Shown piece after piece: positions 1 through 13,018 of a stretch of DNA of 64,000 bases (positions are counted from its first letter, which is position 1; each line of letters opens with the position of its first letter). The DNA comes from Aselliscus stoliczkanus (taxonomy: Eukaryota; Chordata; Mammalia; Chiroptera; Hipposideridae). The notes beneath the pieces were generated by a model. It made no database searches. It had not been told where the DNA came from and saw only the letters and a list, made by a program, of their open reading frames with translations. Made by a program: the position numbers and the translations under genes. Where the stretch lies: NCBI GenBank assembly GCA_033961575.1, contig CM066740.1, positions 63,371,213-63,435,212 on the forward strand, in the 5' to 3' direction.

Positions 1-959
1 ATTAGGCCATATACCCTCCAGTACTGATGGCCAGTGGATGGATTTGTACAGATCACATATGTTGGGACTGCCTGTCGCACCTGTAGATCCAGTGATGGAC
101 TTAGCTTTCTCTGAAGCATATGGGTTCCTCATGGGGCAGGTGAACAAGCAAGCGGATGTGGTTGTTACCACGAGATGGGGGAGTGGATGGTGGGCAGGGA
201 ACTCCAGTGCTCATTCCATCCCTCATTTTGAGGATGCAGGCCCTCAGAAATAAGGTGACATCACAAAGATGGCTAGAGACCCATTTATCTTTGAGCTATA
301 AATTTCCAAATCAAATTCTAACAACCTCCTAAAGGAATCTTTTAAAACCATGTCTTATTGGAACTCTTCGGGGGAAATAGCATTTATCTCCTAATAATTT
401 TGAGAATACAATATAAAATAATCAAACTACTAAGAAATTGGACTATTTTATTTATGAAAGAGAAAATAATTTGAAAATAGAATGGGTAATTATTTATCTC
501 TCACTGTGTACTTAGTAATACTTAACAGTATGACATATTATAATATAGTGTAATCTGCAGTTCCTACTTGAGATTTGGTTTTCTATTTCACTGTGAGCCT
601 ATATGCAGCTATATGTGATTGAAAATCTGTTCAAAAAGTATGAGGATAGAATATATCACAGAATGTCTGCTAATCAGCCCATTGCAATCTCAGTTCTCTG
701 TGTCACTAAAATTTCATACACCATGTTTAGAATGGATCTCAAAGCTAACTCCAACAGGCATTCCTTTGTTCATTTATTAAATGAGTTCTGTGTTTACTGA
801 GGACCAAGCACTCGGGAATAGAGTAATGGGTACTTGTCAGCTGTATTTGAATTCTCTATGGATTCTCAGGGTTTCTTTCCTGACACTTTCTCCTATTTTG
901 ATTCTATCTCTCTGGCTGAACCTTCTGACATCCTAGTAGCAGAGCAAATTTTATAAAGC
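1..959. other. Non-coding DNA, no supported gene
   Basis: AT-rich sequence without a recognisable repeat or gene. An open frame of 71 codons at 38-253 on the plus strand has no family motif, no splice context I can support and no recognisable protein; I treat it as chance. The rest has frequent stops in all frames. Confidence 0.5.
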
Positions 960-1500
960 CCTAATTCAATTATACTTATTTCTGCTTAAATAACTTCAAT
1001 GGCTTTCGGAAACCTATACAAAAATAGTCAAAATCCTTAGAATACCTTAAAAATGTTTTCACAAGATAGTTTGGATCTGACTTTCAGCCACATCTGTGCT
1101 ATTTTCTCAGACTACACCCTGAAACCCATCTTACTGAACTCCTCATGGTGCTGTAGAGAAGTTCTAAAGCCACACCTCTGTGCATGCTGCCCTTTTGTCT
1201 GGGATACCCTTTCCTACACTTTCTCACCCAGCTAAATCCTACTCATGCTTTAAGTACCAGCTCAGGGGTTACTCAGTCTCTAGCTACTTCTGTCCCTTCT
1301 CTAGATGAAGTTACTTATCTTTATTATTTCCCCATAAACCTTGATGTGACTGTTATTATACTTAATACATCATATTGTAACATTTTTACATATCTTTCTC
1401 ATGAAACAATAGATAATATCAATCTCTGTGACCCTGAGTTATCATTTATCAATTTATCAATCTGACTAATGCATTGACCAGTGGGCATTATTTTTCAATA
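960..1500 (+). repeat. L2 LINE remnant
   Basis: The order of pyrimidine-rich blocks (ctgccctttgtctggga-like, then tcatgctttaagtaccagctc, then tccctt-rich text) follows the 3' part of the ancient mammalian L2 LINE in plus orientation. The copy is highly diverged and carries no usable ORF. Recognition is from memory of the consensus; boundaries are approximate. Confidence 0.55.
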
Positions 1501-1838
1501 TTTCTAAAAAATACTTACTGAGTATTTTTCTGGGGGCCAGGCACTGAACTGGTATTTAGCTCGAAAATATGGCAAAGGGACTTCATTTTATTTTACTTTG
1601 AATGCACGTGCTTTTTGGGCAGTTTGATGTTATTTTGGCTTTGGTGGTCTTCCAGGGTGTGTCAAAGTGAGAACTGCCATTGCCAGAAGTTGACAGTGCA
1701 GTAGTGGATTTTTCTTCTGTATTAAAAATGTCTTGATATGGCAAGTATTATTTGATATCTTTTCAATGTGCTATTTATGAGGATGGCATTTCAATATTAA
1801 AATTTTTGGCATTTCCCCTTTTTCCTTCCAGATAATTC

Positions 1839-1876
<38 letters not shown>

Positions 1877-2371
1877 TTTAATCAGTTTCAGGTGTACAAC
1901 ACACGGCAATAGTTATACTTTTTACCCCTCAAAGTGAAAACCCCCCTCCCTCAATCTGCCCCCTCTCTCCCCCTGATATCGTACACACCTATTACAATTC
2001 CATTGACTCCACTCCCACACTATACTCCACATCCCATGACTACGTATATATTCAATTATAATTGACATACAATATTATACAACATCAGCTTTAGGTGTAC
2101 AGTGCAGTGATCAAGCCTCTACCCCATCCATGAAGTGGTCTCCCTAACAAGACATGTGACCATCTGACACCCTACAAAATATTTAAAACATTAGTAATTA
2201 TATTCCCCGAATTGTCTTCCATATCCCTGTGGCAATATTGTAGTTACCTATTTATGCTGTCTAATCCCTTCCCTTCTCCCTCATCCCCACCTCCCTCCCA
2301 ACTAGGAACCATCAGTTTTTCCTCTATATCTCTGAGACTATTTCTGTTTGCTTTGCTCATTCATTCAGTTT

Positions 2372-5300
2372 TTTAGATTCCACATACAAGTGAGATCATA
2401 TGGTATTTGTCTTTCTCCGACTGACTTATTTCACTTAACATAATAGTCTCTAGGTCCCTCCATATTGTTGCAAATGGTACGATTTCATTCTTCTTTATAA
2501 TTGAGTAATACTCCATTGTATAAATGTGTCACAGTTTCTTAATCCAGTCATCTACAGATGGGCATTTCAGTTGTTTCCAAGTTGTGGCTATTGTAAATAT
2601 TGCTGCGATGAACATAGGGGTGCATATATTTTTTTGAATTAGTGTATTGGGTTTCTCTGGATAGATACTTAAAAGTGGAATTGCTGGGTCATATGGTAGT
2701 TCCATTTCCAGTTTTTGGAGACACCTCCATACTGATTTCCATAATGGCTGCACCAGTCTACAGTCCCACCAACAGAGCACCTGGATTTTCCCCACAACCT
2801 CGTCAGCGCTTGTTGTTTGTTGATTTATTGATGATAGCCATTCTGACCGGAGTGATGTGGTATCTCACTGTGGTTTTGATTTGCATTTCTCTAATGATTA
2901 CTGAGGTTGAACATTTTTTCATATGCCTGTTGGCCATCTGTATGTCCTCTTTAGAGACATGTCTCTTCATATCCTCTTCCCATACTTTAATTGGGTTGTT
3001 TTGCTTATTTGGTGTTGAGTTGAATGAGTGTTTTATAAATTTTGAATATTAACCCTTTATCAGATATATCGTTGGCAAATATCTTCTCCCATTCAGTAGG
3101 CTTCCTTTTTTTTTGAAGGCAGTGTCACTGGCCCTCATATGTGGGACCCAAACCGGGGCTGCTGGCTTCCCAAGCCAGCGCTTAACCACCGTGCCACTCG
3201 GCTGGCCCTGCTTCCTTTTTGTTTTACTGATGACTTCCTTTGCTGTGAAAAAATTTTAAATTTGATATAACCCCATATGTTTATTTTTTCTTTTACTTCC
3301 CTTGCCCATGGAGATATATCAGTAAAAAGATTACTGAGGGTAATGTCTGCAAATTTACTCCCTATATTTTCTTCTAGGAGTTTTATGGATTCAGGTCTTA
3401 CATGTAAGTCTTCAATCCATTTTGAATTTGTTCTCATATATGGTGTAAGTAGGTGATCCATTTTCATTTTTTTGCACGTGTCAGTCCATTTTTCCCAGCA
3501 CCAATTTATTAAATAGACTATCTTTACTCCAATGTAAATTCTTGCTTCCATTATCGTAGATTAAATGACCGTATATGGATAGGTTTATTTCTGGACTCTC
3601 TGTTCTGTTCCATTTGTCTATGTGTCTGTTTTTATGCCAGTAACATACAGTTTTGATTACTATAGTCTTGTAGTATGATTTGATGTTGGCTAGTGTGATA
3701 CCTCCCACTTTGTTTTTATTTTTCAAGATTGCCCTGGCTATTAGGGGTCTTTTATGGTTCTATATAAATTTTAGAATTATATGTTCTATTTTTGAAAAAA
3801 ATGTTCCTGGTAGTTTGATAGGAATACATTGAATCTATATATTGCTTTAGGTAGTATTGACATTTTAAGTATATTAATTCTTCCTATCCATGAGCATGGT
3901 ATGTATTTCCATTTATTTGTATCTTCTTTGATTTCTCTCTGCAGTGTCTTATAATTTTCTGAATACAGGTCTTTTACTTCTTTGGTTAAATTTATTCCTA
4001 GATAGTTTATTGTTTATGAAGCAATTGTAAAAGGCATTGATTTCCTGATCTCTTCTTCTGATAGTTTTTATTGGTGTATACAAATGCAATGGATTTCTGA
4101 ATATTAATTTTTTTGTATCCTACCTTACTAAATTCATTTATAAGTTCTAACAATTTTTTGGTGAAGTCTTTGGGATTCTCTTTGTATAGTATCATGTAAT
4201 CTGCATGTAATGACAATTTTGCTTTCTCCTTTCCAATTTGGATGTCTTTTATTTCATTTTCTTGTCTAATTGCTGTGGCTAGAACTTCCAAAACTATGTT
4301 GACTACAAGTGGTGAAAGTGGACAGCCTTGTCTTGTTCCTGATCTTAAGGGGAAAGCTTTTAGCCTTTCCCCATTGAGTACAATGTTTACTGTGGGCTTA
4401 TCATATATGGCCTTTATTATGTTGAGATCTGATCCCACTATTCCCACTTGCTAAGAGTTTTTATCATAAGTGGCTGCTGGATTTTGTCAAATGCTTTTTC
4501 TGCATCTATTGATATGATCATGTAATTTTGATTTTTCATTTAGTTAATGTGATGTATTATGTTAATTGATTTGTGGATATTGAACCAACCTTGCATACCA
4601 AGAATGAATTCCACTTGACCGTGATGTATGATTTTTTCAATGTGATGTTGAATTCGGTTTGGTAGTATTTTGTTGAGGATTTTTGCATCTATGTTTATTA
4701 GGGATATTGGCCTGTAGTTTCCTTTTTTTGTAATATCTTTGTCTGATTTTGGGAACAGAGTAATAGTGGCCTCATAAAATGTGGTTGGGAGCATTCCTTC
4801 CTTCTGTATTTTTTGGAATACTATGAGGATGATAGGTATTAATTCTTTTTTGAATGTTTTGTAAAATTCACCTGTGAAGCCATCTGGTCCAGGACTTTTG
4901 TTTGTTGGAAGCTTGTTGATTACTGATTCAATTTCTTTGGTAGTAATCAGTCTGATCAGAGTTTCTGTTTGTTTTTGGTTCAGACTTGGTAGATTGTATG
5001 CTTTTAGTAATTTATCCATTTCTTCCAGATTGTTGAATTTGTTGGCATATGGTTGCTTGTAGTATTTTCTTAAAATTTTCTGTATTTCTGTGGTGTCTGT
5101 TGTTACTTCTCCTCTTTCATTTCTGATTTTATTAATTTGGGTCCTCTCTTTTTTTTTGGTGAGTCTGGCTAAGGGCTTGCCGATTTTGTTAATCTTTTCA
5201 AAAAAAAAAACTCAGCTCTTGGTTTCATTGATCTTTTGTATTGTTTTTTTGGTCTCTATTTCATTTATTTCTGCTCTGGTCTTTATTATTTCCTTCCTTG

Positions 5301-6289
5301 TACTCCCTTGGGCTTGTTTTGCTGTTCTTTTTCCAGTTCCCTTAGGTGTAAAGATAGTCTGTTGATTTGAGATTTTTCTTCCTTCTTCAGGTAGGCCAGC
5401 ACTGCTATGAACTTCCCTCATAGGACTGCATTCTTGCATCCCAGAGATTTTGGGTCATGGTGTTTTCATTTTTGTTTGTCTCAAGCTATCTTTTGATTTC
5501 CTCCTTGATCTCATTTTTGACCCTCTTGCTATTTAGTAACATGTTATTCAGCCTCCATATATTTGTGTGCTTTCTAAGTTTCTTCTTATAATTGATTTCT
5601 AGTTTCATAGCATTGTGGTCAGAGAAGATGCTTGATATGATTTCAATCTTCTTAAATTTGTTGAGACTTGTTTTGTGGCCTAACATGTGGTTTACTGTGG
5701 AAAATGTTCCATATGCACTTGAGAAGAAAGTATATTCTGTTGCTTTGGGGTGAAATGCTCTAAAAATATCGATTAAATCCAGCTGGTCTAACACGTCATT
5801 TAAGGCCACTCTTTCCATATTGATTTTATGTCTGGAGGATCTGTCCATTGGTGACAAAGGACTGTTGAAATCCCCTACTACGATAGTGTTACTGTTGATC
5901 TCCATCTTTATATCTTTCAAAATCTGTTTTATACATTTAGGAGCTCCTATGTTGGGTGCATAGATGTTTACTAGGGTTATGTCCTCTTGTTGAATCAATC
6001 CCTTTATTATTATGTAGTGTTCTTCTTTGTCTTTTATTGTAGTCTTCATTTTAAAGTCTATTTTGTCCAAAATAAGCATTGCTACTCCAGCTTTTGTCTC
6101 GTTTCCATTTGCATGAAATATCTTATTCCATCCCTTTACTTTCAGTGTGTGTGTGTCTTTTGATCTGAGATGAGTCTCTTGTAGACAGCATATGCATGGG
6201 TCCTGTTTTCTTATGCACTCAGCCACTCTATATCTTTTGATTAGAGCATTTAGCTCATTCACATTTAAAGTGATTATTGATAGGTGCAT
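2372..6289 (-). pseudogene. LINE-1 ORF2 remnant (endonuclease / reverse transcriptase)
   Basis: Fragments in shifting frames cover the AP-like endonuclease (6289-5486), the linker, the reverse transcriptase (about 5019-4007) and the C-terminal region (3726-2529). The endonuclease keeps QETHL, NIYAPN, VGDFN and SDH. The aspartate in the KIDH-type motif is changed: codon 5690-5692 reads Asn (sequence TVNHML). The reverse transcriptase YADD box at 4196-4207 reads HADY, which removes the second catalytic aspartate. A SINE interrupts the C-terminal part. This ORF2 is dead for both activities. Confidence 0.9.
3099..3219 (-). mobile_element. Short tRNA-derived SINE inside LINE-1
   Basis: A minus-strand copy of the short SINE: T-run (A tail) at about 3106-3114, then the tgccctc-type end, the B box (ggtttgggtccc type) and the A-box head ending with ggctggccc at 3208. 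The host L1 word GGCTTCCTTTT occurs on both sides (3099-3109, and 3209 onward as TGCTTCCTTTTT), a target duplication. It inserted after the L1 had integrated. Confidence 0.88.
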
Positions 6290-6358
6290 ATTTTATTACC
6301 ATTTTGTTATTTGTATTTCTGGTCTTCCTTGGTTAGCTTGTTTTCCCCTTTCTTCTGT

Positions 6359-7233
6359 TTAAAACAGCCCTTTTAACATTTCCTGCAATGCTGGCTTGGT
6401 GGTAATGAATTCCTTAAGTTTATTGTTTTTTGAGCAGCTCTTTGTCTCTCCTTCAATTTTAAGTGATAGTCTTGCTGCAGTAGAACAATCTTGGTGGTAG
6501 GCCTTTATTTTGCATTACTTTGAATGTTTCCTGCCACTCCTTTCTGGCCTGCAGAGTTTCTGTAGAAAAGTCAGCTGTTACTCTTATAGGATTTCCTTTG
6601 TATGTAACCTGCTATCTTTCTCTTGCTGCTTTTAGGATTCTGTCTTTGTCTTTAACCGTTGCCATTTTAACTATGATGTGTCTTGGTGTGGGCATGTTTG
6701 GGGTGAGCTTGTTTGGAACTCTCTGCACTTCTGCGGCTTGTATATCAATTTCCTTCACCAGGGTAGGGAAGTTTTCAGTCATTATTTCTTCAAATACATT
6801 CTTGAGCCCTTGCTTCTTCTCTTCTCCTTCTGGTGTTCCTATGACATGAATGTTGTTGTGCTTCATGTTGTCCCACAGATCTTTTAAATTATTTTTATCG
6901 TTGTTTATTCTTTTTTCTTTTTGTTGTTCTAACTGGGTGATTTCTGCTATTTTGTCTTCTAAATCACTGATCCGATCCTCTGCTTCATCCAATCTACTGG
7001 TGATTCCTTTAAGTGTGTTCTTCATTTCAGTTATTGCATTCTTTAGTCCTAACTGGATTTTTTTAATGATTTCCCTATCCTTTTTTATGTCCTCAACTAA
7101 GTTCCTTAAACATTCTTATCATCAGTATTTTAAACTCTGTGTCTGAAAGGTTGAAAACCTCTGTTTCATTTAGTTCCATTTCTAGAGGTTTCTTCTGATC
7201 TTTCACTTGTGACATATTTCTTTGTTTCTTCAT
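6359..7233 (-). pseudogene. LINE-1 ORF1 remnant (RNA-binding chaperone)
   Basis: The minus-strand start at 7233 gives MKKQRNMSQ, matching the start of the intact ORF1 at 56900 (MGRQRNTTQ). The frame soon hits a stop after the FKEL motif. A shifted frame from 7025 to 6612 then carries the coiled-coil part and the RRM part, including NFPTL and TPRHIIVK. The end, MLKGLF then stop, lies at 6359. The overall span equals the intact ORF1 less one base, so at least one single-base frameshift and one stop separate it from a working gene. Confidence 0.85.
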
Positions 7234-8717
7234 TCTGGCTGTCACTTTGTGATTGCTTCAATGTATTAGATAGATCACCTAGAAAAATAAAAGAAAAAAG
7301 AAAAACAAGAGGGGAAAAAAAAGAAAAAAAGGAAAAAAAAAAGGTGCGCGGCTCTCCATTTTCTTTAATCTGCAGATCACTTGCTCAGCAATAGGGAGTC
7401 TCTGGGCGACTCAGCACCAGCTGTTGAGGGAAAGGGCTCACCATGTCATGCGCTGGTCTCCCTCTCAGGCTTGCAATGAACTTCCTGCAGTTAGCTGCTG
7501 TGTGCTCTGGAAATGTGCTCACTACCAAAAATCCTCACAAGTTGTTGCCGGTTATCTACCACTGCAAAAAACCCTTTGTGGCCTGCGGAGGTGTGGCCAG
7601 GCACCAGGAGCTCAAGATGCGTTTGGCAACACAGCTCTAGGTGGATGGGGCAGGCCCCCAAAGCACCACTGGACATGATCAGTGGCCCCCACCAAGTCAA
7701 AGCTGTATGCACTCCTCCTCCGGCAACCAGCCCTCACAAACTTGCCAGGAAAGCCCTGGCTGGATCACTCAGGTGCACAGCTCCCAGCCCAACACTCTCA
7801 AGATAACTCCTCATCTCAGCCTGTCCTAATCAGCTGCTCACAGATCAGGCTGAGCAGCTCAACAGCCAATCACCAGCCAGGCAACTCTGCATGCACAGTG
7901 CAGAGAGTGGGGACCCAAGGTGGCTCACACACTCCTGAGCCTCAGTGAACAGACTGATGGATCTGGAGTGTGTCTGCCAGGCATTTCCCTGGCTACACAG
8001 CACAAGCAAGATAGAGGGTGGGAATCCAAGACCGCACATGCGCGTAAGCACACACGCACTTTTGTGCCAAATTCACCAGACCAATGCAGTCCAGTACCTG
8101 ACCCTCTGTGGGAGGGCCCAACCCTCAAAAAATGGTGCCCTCCTGTATATTACTTGTGTGCAAGCTCCACACCAGGGGAACAGTGGTCCCAAAACCTCCA
8201 GCTCCCATGCCAAATGTGCTCAGTTCAGTCATCCCCACAGGATCCTGGGCCCGGCTCACACAGCTACTCCCTACAACAGGAACTGGGTGAGTGCTCACTG
8301 GCGAGTGAGTCTGTGTGCCGGCCCCACTGGTTCTCCAGCCGCCCTCAGCCTCACCGAGCTAGGCAGAGAGTCCTCACTAATTTCTACTGCCAGCTATCAT
8401 GGAACTCCTCTTCCCGGCTAAGTAACTCTGGGCTGGTGAGGTTGGTGTGGGGCCGGAGGGTCTCTCCCCCAACTGGAGAAACCTCCCCACTGCTGTGGTG
8501 TCCCTCACAGGGTTCGCCTCCTCTTGTCTCTGCCCCTGCTACCAGACTCGACATGGTCTCCTCTTGAAGTCCTTCATTTAGAGCTTCTGTTCATCTAGTG
8601 TTCGGGGACTTCTGAGGTTGAATGTTGTATAAATTATTTGTAATTTTGGTGTGATCCTGGGTGACAGTTGGAACAGTGTCTGTCTATTCTGCCGTCTTAC
8701 CAGAAGTCTACTGTCTG
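7234..8717 (-). promoter_or_regulatory. LINE-1 5' UTR / internal promoter (decayed)
   Basis: A GC-rich block lies between the 5' end of the element and the ORF1 start. The first bases on the minus strand contain the ggtaagacggcagaat stretch, which resembles the start of mammalian L1 promoters. An A-rich patch at 7285-7342 (T-rich on the L1 sense strand) precedes ORF1. Several overlapping open frames here (up to 215 codons at 7920-8567 plus strand) come from high GC and low stop density; no family is recognisable in them. Confidence 0.7.
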
Positions 8718-9435
8718 TCTTTTTTATGATTATACTTCTGAGGTCACATGACTCACAACTTTATTGGGTCTATTAAAGCTATGGTGACATTGGCTTTAAG
8801 CCCAGCTAGAAAAACAACTGTGACTTCCAGTGAGTGGAATTTGTGAGTCACATGTCCTTGCCCTACTTCATATACAGATGAATCCTTACAAGATTAGAGC
8901 TGTTCTGAAAAGGCATTACCCTCTTTTGGTCAAGGATCTCCAAAACAATTAATTATTTATTCAGAAGGTATTTTTGGTCTTTGTGCAGTGTTATAAGAAG
9001 TTCATTCCAGGATCCCTTAATATATTTATCAAATAATTTTCTAATAAAGTTCAAAAATCCTTAAGGAACTATTATCCAGGTCATCAGCTTCTATTCCCTG
9101 AGGAGCCAGGAGCTACCAACAAGATTGTAGGAGACTCCTACAGAGGCTTGCTATGTGATAACTTTATTGTGATAATGTGCTGACTTCTCAAAGTTCAATG
9201 TATTCAGCAAAACTATGCCATGTACACAAGATGTAATGACTAAAAAACACCTTCAGTGGGGGCAGGCAATCATTTTTAACTTAGGCAGACTTTAAATTTA
9301 GAACACACATATACTACATCCAAATGCATCTACTAGCAGATTTGCAGGTCTCTGTTCTAATGGTGTTATATTTATTATCCAATATATCCTAGCATCCCAG
9401 AACTTTATGGCAGTTTCTCTGTTCCCAAACCTCTC
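8718..9435. other. Non-coding DNA, nothing recognised
   Basis: Unique-looking AT-rich DNA next to the 5' end of the LINE-1. I see no long ORF, no tandem repeat and no repeat family that I can name. Confidence 0.5.
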
Positions 9436-9439
9436 AGAC

Positions 9440-10140
9440 CCTGACATTTCTGTTCATTCGGTCCAGATTTATTAAGTGTCACCTTTGCACTAAGCATGAC
9501 TCTGTGCACCATGGATGCCATAATGAGTTAAAATACCTCTGTGCCAAAGAGTTCCGATTTGAGAGGGCAAGAAATTATCAGATAATTAGAAGCCATCTGC
9601 TGGTGGATTCATAGAAGTATGCCCATGGAAATATCAACTACTAAGGAAAGCTTTACCTGATTTGGAAATTTAACATGTTAATGGGTGAGTAAATTGGGTT
9701 TGAATAGTGGGCAAGAGGCCATTCTAGAGAGTGGCTTGTTTTAGTGTGTGGAGGCAAAGAAGCAGAGTATGTGAGGGATTTACAAGCAGTTTGGTGGAAT
9801 AAAGAGCAGTAAGTGAAAAATATGGAAAGATGGAGGGCCATATGTGCAATGGCAGCTTTACCCTTATCTTGTGAGTTAGGTGGATTAAATGGTCAGATTT
9901 TTATTCTAATCTTTCCCTATCTGTATTTGTAGAGTATGGACTTGAAAGGCTCTTACAAAGGATGATAACATGCTAAGCTCAGGATGGAGAAGTGGGCTAG
10001 ATGGTGATATCTTTAAGATGCTAAAACAGCAGGACTTAGCATTTATATGTGGGGTTTGTGCGGAATATGGAGCCAAGAATGACAGGATTTTTAATGTGGG
10101 TGACTGAATGGTTTGTAAATTAGATATCTGAATATGAGAA
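9440..10140. repeat. Probable old interspersed repeat, unclassified
   Basis: The text 'attaagtgtcacctttgcac' followed by a 'gataattag' segment and a 'ggattaaatggtcagatttt' segment has the order seen in a common ancient mammalian interspersed repeat (a cactaagcatg block followed some hundreds of bases later by a gtcagattt block). I cannot name the family with certainty, and boundaries are guesses. Confidence 0.3.
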
Positions 10141-10329
10141 TCTGAAGATAAATCTGCAATGGAATACTTGTTTAGGTTTCATAAGTATGCAAGTTTTAGT
10201 AGAAATCATCACTAAGAAAGTAAACAAAACCTCCATTTTGTGTTCCAAAATATTTTCTAGAACTTAAATCCATTGGATCTTGATGATTATGACTTGAGAA
10301 AAAGGTTATTCTTCTACCAAACTTTCATA

Positions 10330-10990
10330 TACTGTTGATTGAAATGTACAATTATGGAAATGTACACTTATTCTAATGAATTTAAGAAAGGTGCATGGAC
10401 ACTGGTTTGTCTGGTACATTTCCACTTTGGAAACCAATTTAGCAATTTTTAAAATTGTTAAACTTATCATGTGGTCCAGTCTTTCTACTCCTAGCTATAT
10501 TTAAGTGAAATCAAAGCATGTATTTATATAAAAACTTACATAGTTATGCTAATATCAAAAACTGGAAATAACCCAATTGCTCATCACTGAGTAATGGATA
10601 AACTGTGATATACCCATGCAATGGAATATTACACAGCCAATAAAAATGAACTATTGATACATGCTATAACATGGATTAATCTCAAATAATTACACTGAGT
10701 TAAAGAAGCCTGACAAAAAAACAGTATATACTATATGGTTTCATTCATATAAAACTCTATAAAATGAAAACTGGTGTATGGTAACAGGAAGGAGATCAGT
10801 GGTTGCTGGGAGGGGTGGGCAGAAAGGAGAGATAACAAAGGACACAGCAAAACTTATGGGGATAAATATGTATGTTTGATTAGATAATGGTGTCACAGAT
10901 GTATTCATATGCCAAAGCTTTCAAATTGTACATTTCAAATATGTGTAGTTTATTGTATGCCAATTATACTGCAATAAAATTGTGAAGAAA
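10330..10990 (+). repeat. Old L1M-type LINE 3' end, plus strand
   Basis: The 3' region of an old LINE-1 in plus orientation. Recognisable words in order are 'gaaataacccaattgctcat', 'caatggaatattacacagcc', 'ggtggttgctgggagggg'-like text, and the closing 'ccaattatactgcaataaaa' near 10960-10980, the usual L1M 3' terminus with its polyadenylation signal. No ORF survives. Confidence 0.75.
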
Positions 10991-11384
10991 AGTAAGGAAA
11001 AAACCCTATCTGGTTCCCAATCAATGGGTACCTCAAAAATACCATACTGAATTCCATGAATGAGAAGATATGAATTATTATCCCAACATTGTAACTTGCA
11101 ATTCATTGACTGAAGTAGAAGGACATTACATTTTGACAAGAACAGAGTCTTTGATAATAATTCTTTTTCAAAAAAATTAGATTCTCTCAGATATTATAAT
11201 GAATTTAGCAAAAGTACATGGATGCTTGTACATTATTCATTTTTAAATAAAATTTTAAGTAAGGGTCTTTTCCAAATGAGTTGTAGGGGTAGAGTAGCAG
11301 GATGAGAGAATATGTCCTCAACTCTTATTTTCTCTTCTCATTTTTCAAAAGGCAGTTTAAATAGATTTGATATTTTCTTAAAAG

Positions 11385-11625
11385 ACTGCAGGTATATGGA
11401 ACTGGTTAAGAGTTTGGGTTTTAGAGTTAGCTTCTTCGAGCTCAAATCCAAGCTCTATGATTCATCTTTGGCAAGTGAGTGAATGTCTCTGAGCTTCAGT
11501 TTCCACATCTCAAAAATAAGGATAAATGAGCATATCTCACTACAGAATTGTTTTAAGGACCAAATAAGATAATACATAAAAAATGCTTAGCATAGAGCCA
11601 AATATAACACAAAAAATTTCAGCTC
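11385..11625 (+). repeat. MIR SINE, plus strand
   Basis: A nearly complete MIR: 'actggttaagagtttggg', a B-box-like 'gagctcaaatccaagctct', then 'gcttcagtttccacatct', 'caaataagataatacat' and 'gcttagcatagagcc'. These match the tRNA-derived head, the CORE region and the L2-related tail of this ancient family. Confidence 0.8.
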
Positions 11626-11907
11626 TTATCCAGATTCCTTGAAAAGTTCTCACTGACTATGGGGAATCCTAGAACTGAGCAGCTGACAGCACAGGAGGCA
11701 AAGGAGGAAGTTAGCAGAGACCACTGTAAGGTTATACTTTGGCACATTTCCTTTATTTAGAGAAATAATGTCACACTGCTGGTGTAAAACCAGAGAAATA
11801 AACATGGAGAGGAGTCATAATAAGAGAAATAATGAAGAGACTTGCTAACATCTGTACAAATAATTAATCTAAGCCACAGACATGGAAACACCATTATCCT
11901 TGCCTCT

Positions 11908-12381
11908 AAGGAACTATTTTATGTAAAAAAATTTCTTGTTATTTTTACTTTTTAATTACAGTTGACATTCAATATTATTTTATATTAGTTTCAGGTGTAC
12001 AGCACAGTGGTTAGACATTTTTATAATTTATGAAGTGATCCCCTCACTTAGTCTAGTACCTGCTTGGTACCATACGTAGTTGTTACCATATTATTGACTA
12101 CATTCCCTATGCTTTACTTTACATCCCTGTTACTATTTTGTATACCAGTTTGTATACCAATTTGTATCTCAATCCCTTCAATTTTTTCACCCATCTGTTA
12201 ACCCCATCCACTCTGGCAACCATCAGTTTGTTCTTTGTATCTATGAGCCTGTTCTGTTATGTTTGTTTGCTTATTTTGTCTGTAGATCCCACATATAAGT
12301 GAGATCATATGATATTTGTCTTTGTCTGACTTATTTCACTTGGCATAGTACCCTCTAGGTCAATTCTAATGAACTATTTTA
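11908..12381 (-). mobile_element. 5'-truncated LINE-1 3' end
   Basis: A LINE-1 3' UTR piece on the minus strand (tttcaggtgtacagcacagtgg near 11989-12010, then 'ctggcaaccatcagtttg'). It is cut at the L1 5' side near 12367. A 14-bp target duplication, AAGGAACTATTTTA at 11908-11921 and AATGAACTATTTTA at 12368-12381 (one mismatch), shows that this short piece is a complete 5'-truncated insertion. Confidence 0.85.
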
Positions 12382-13018
12382 AACCAAAGAGAAATTTGTA
12401 GAAGGTGGTATTTTGAGAATAGATGTGATAGGTGGAGAAATAATGGAGTTCAGCATTGTTTAACTCTTGTTCTTTGGGTCCACACTGAATCACTCAACAG
12501 GAGCCCAAGGAGAATCTAATAGAAACTAAAATGGAGCAGTCAGATTCACAGGCAAACCCTTTTGCATTTGAGTCTTTCTCTCCCTTTCCTGTGCTCAGCT
12601 ACCTTCCATTGCTTGATCTACTACCCACGCACTCTTAAGTTAAAACAAACTTCCTCTATTAATCCTCAAAGTGTTTTTTTTTTTTTAATGAAAGAGTTTC
12701 TTGTGAAAGTTTAAAAGGTGAGGCTGCACTACTTACATTTCTTTTGTCTACACCCTTAATCCTTTGGCATAGCACCAGTTCTTAGGTTTTGGACATTAAA
12801 ACACATGTTAATAATCATTCATTAGACTAATCCACCACATATACCTAACTTTTCTGCAGTGAGATGATAATGAACAAATACAGGAAATTCCTATCATCTT
12901 TCCTTCTAATATGAAATGAAATATGTTTTGACAGCTATTCAAATATTTCCCAATGAAAGGATATTATTATTAGATTTTTCAATTCTTTCCCCCCAATTTC
13001 ATATTTATTTATATTTTT
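12382..13018. other. Non-coding DNA with a T-run
   Basis: Unique-looking sequence with a T-run at about 12675-12687. No gene or named repeat is seen. Confidence 0.5.

Larger units (their letters stand above)
1851..8717 (-). mobile_element. Near full-length LINE-1, minus strand, inactive
   Basis: A 6.9-kb LINE-1 read on the minus strand: GC-rich 5' UTR (about 8717-7234), ORF1 remnant, ORF2 remnant, 3' UTR (about 2370-1851) and an ATT-repeat tail. A candidate target duplication, TCTTTTTATTATTA at 1837-1850 against TCTTTTTTATGATTA at 8718-8732, frames it. A short SINE is inserted at 3112-3208 inside ORF2. Both ORFs carry multiple frameshifts and stops, and catalytic residues of both ORF2 enzymes are changed, so it cannot mobilise itself. 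It is more decayed than the copy at 51642-59388. Confidence 0.93.

Noticed and set aside
38..253. 71-codon ORF at the window start
   Set aside because: No recognisable motif, no exon signals and no neighbours; length is compatible with chance.
7920..8567. 215-codon plus-strand ORF
   Set aside because: It lies antisense in the GC-rich LINE-1 5' UTR, overlaps other open frames and has no recognisable protein features.
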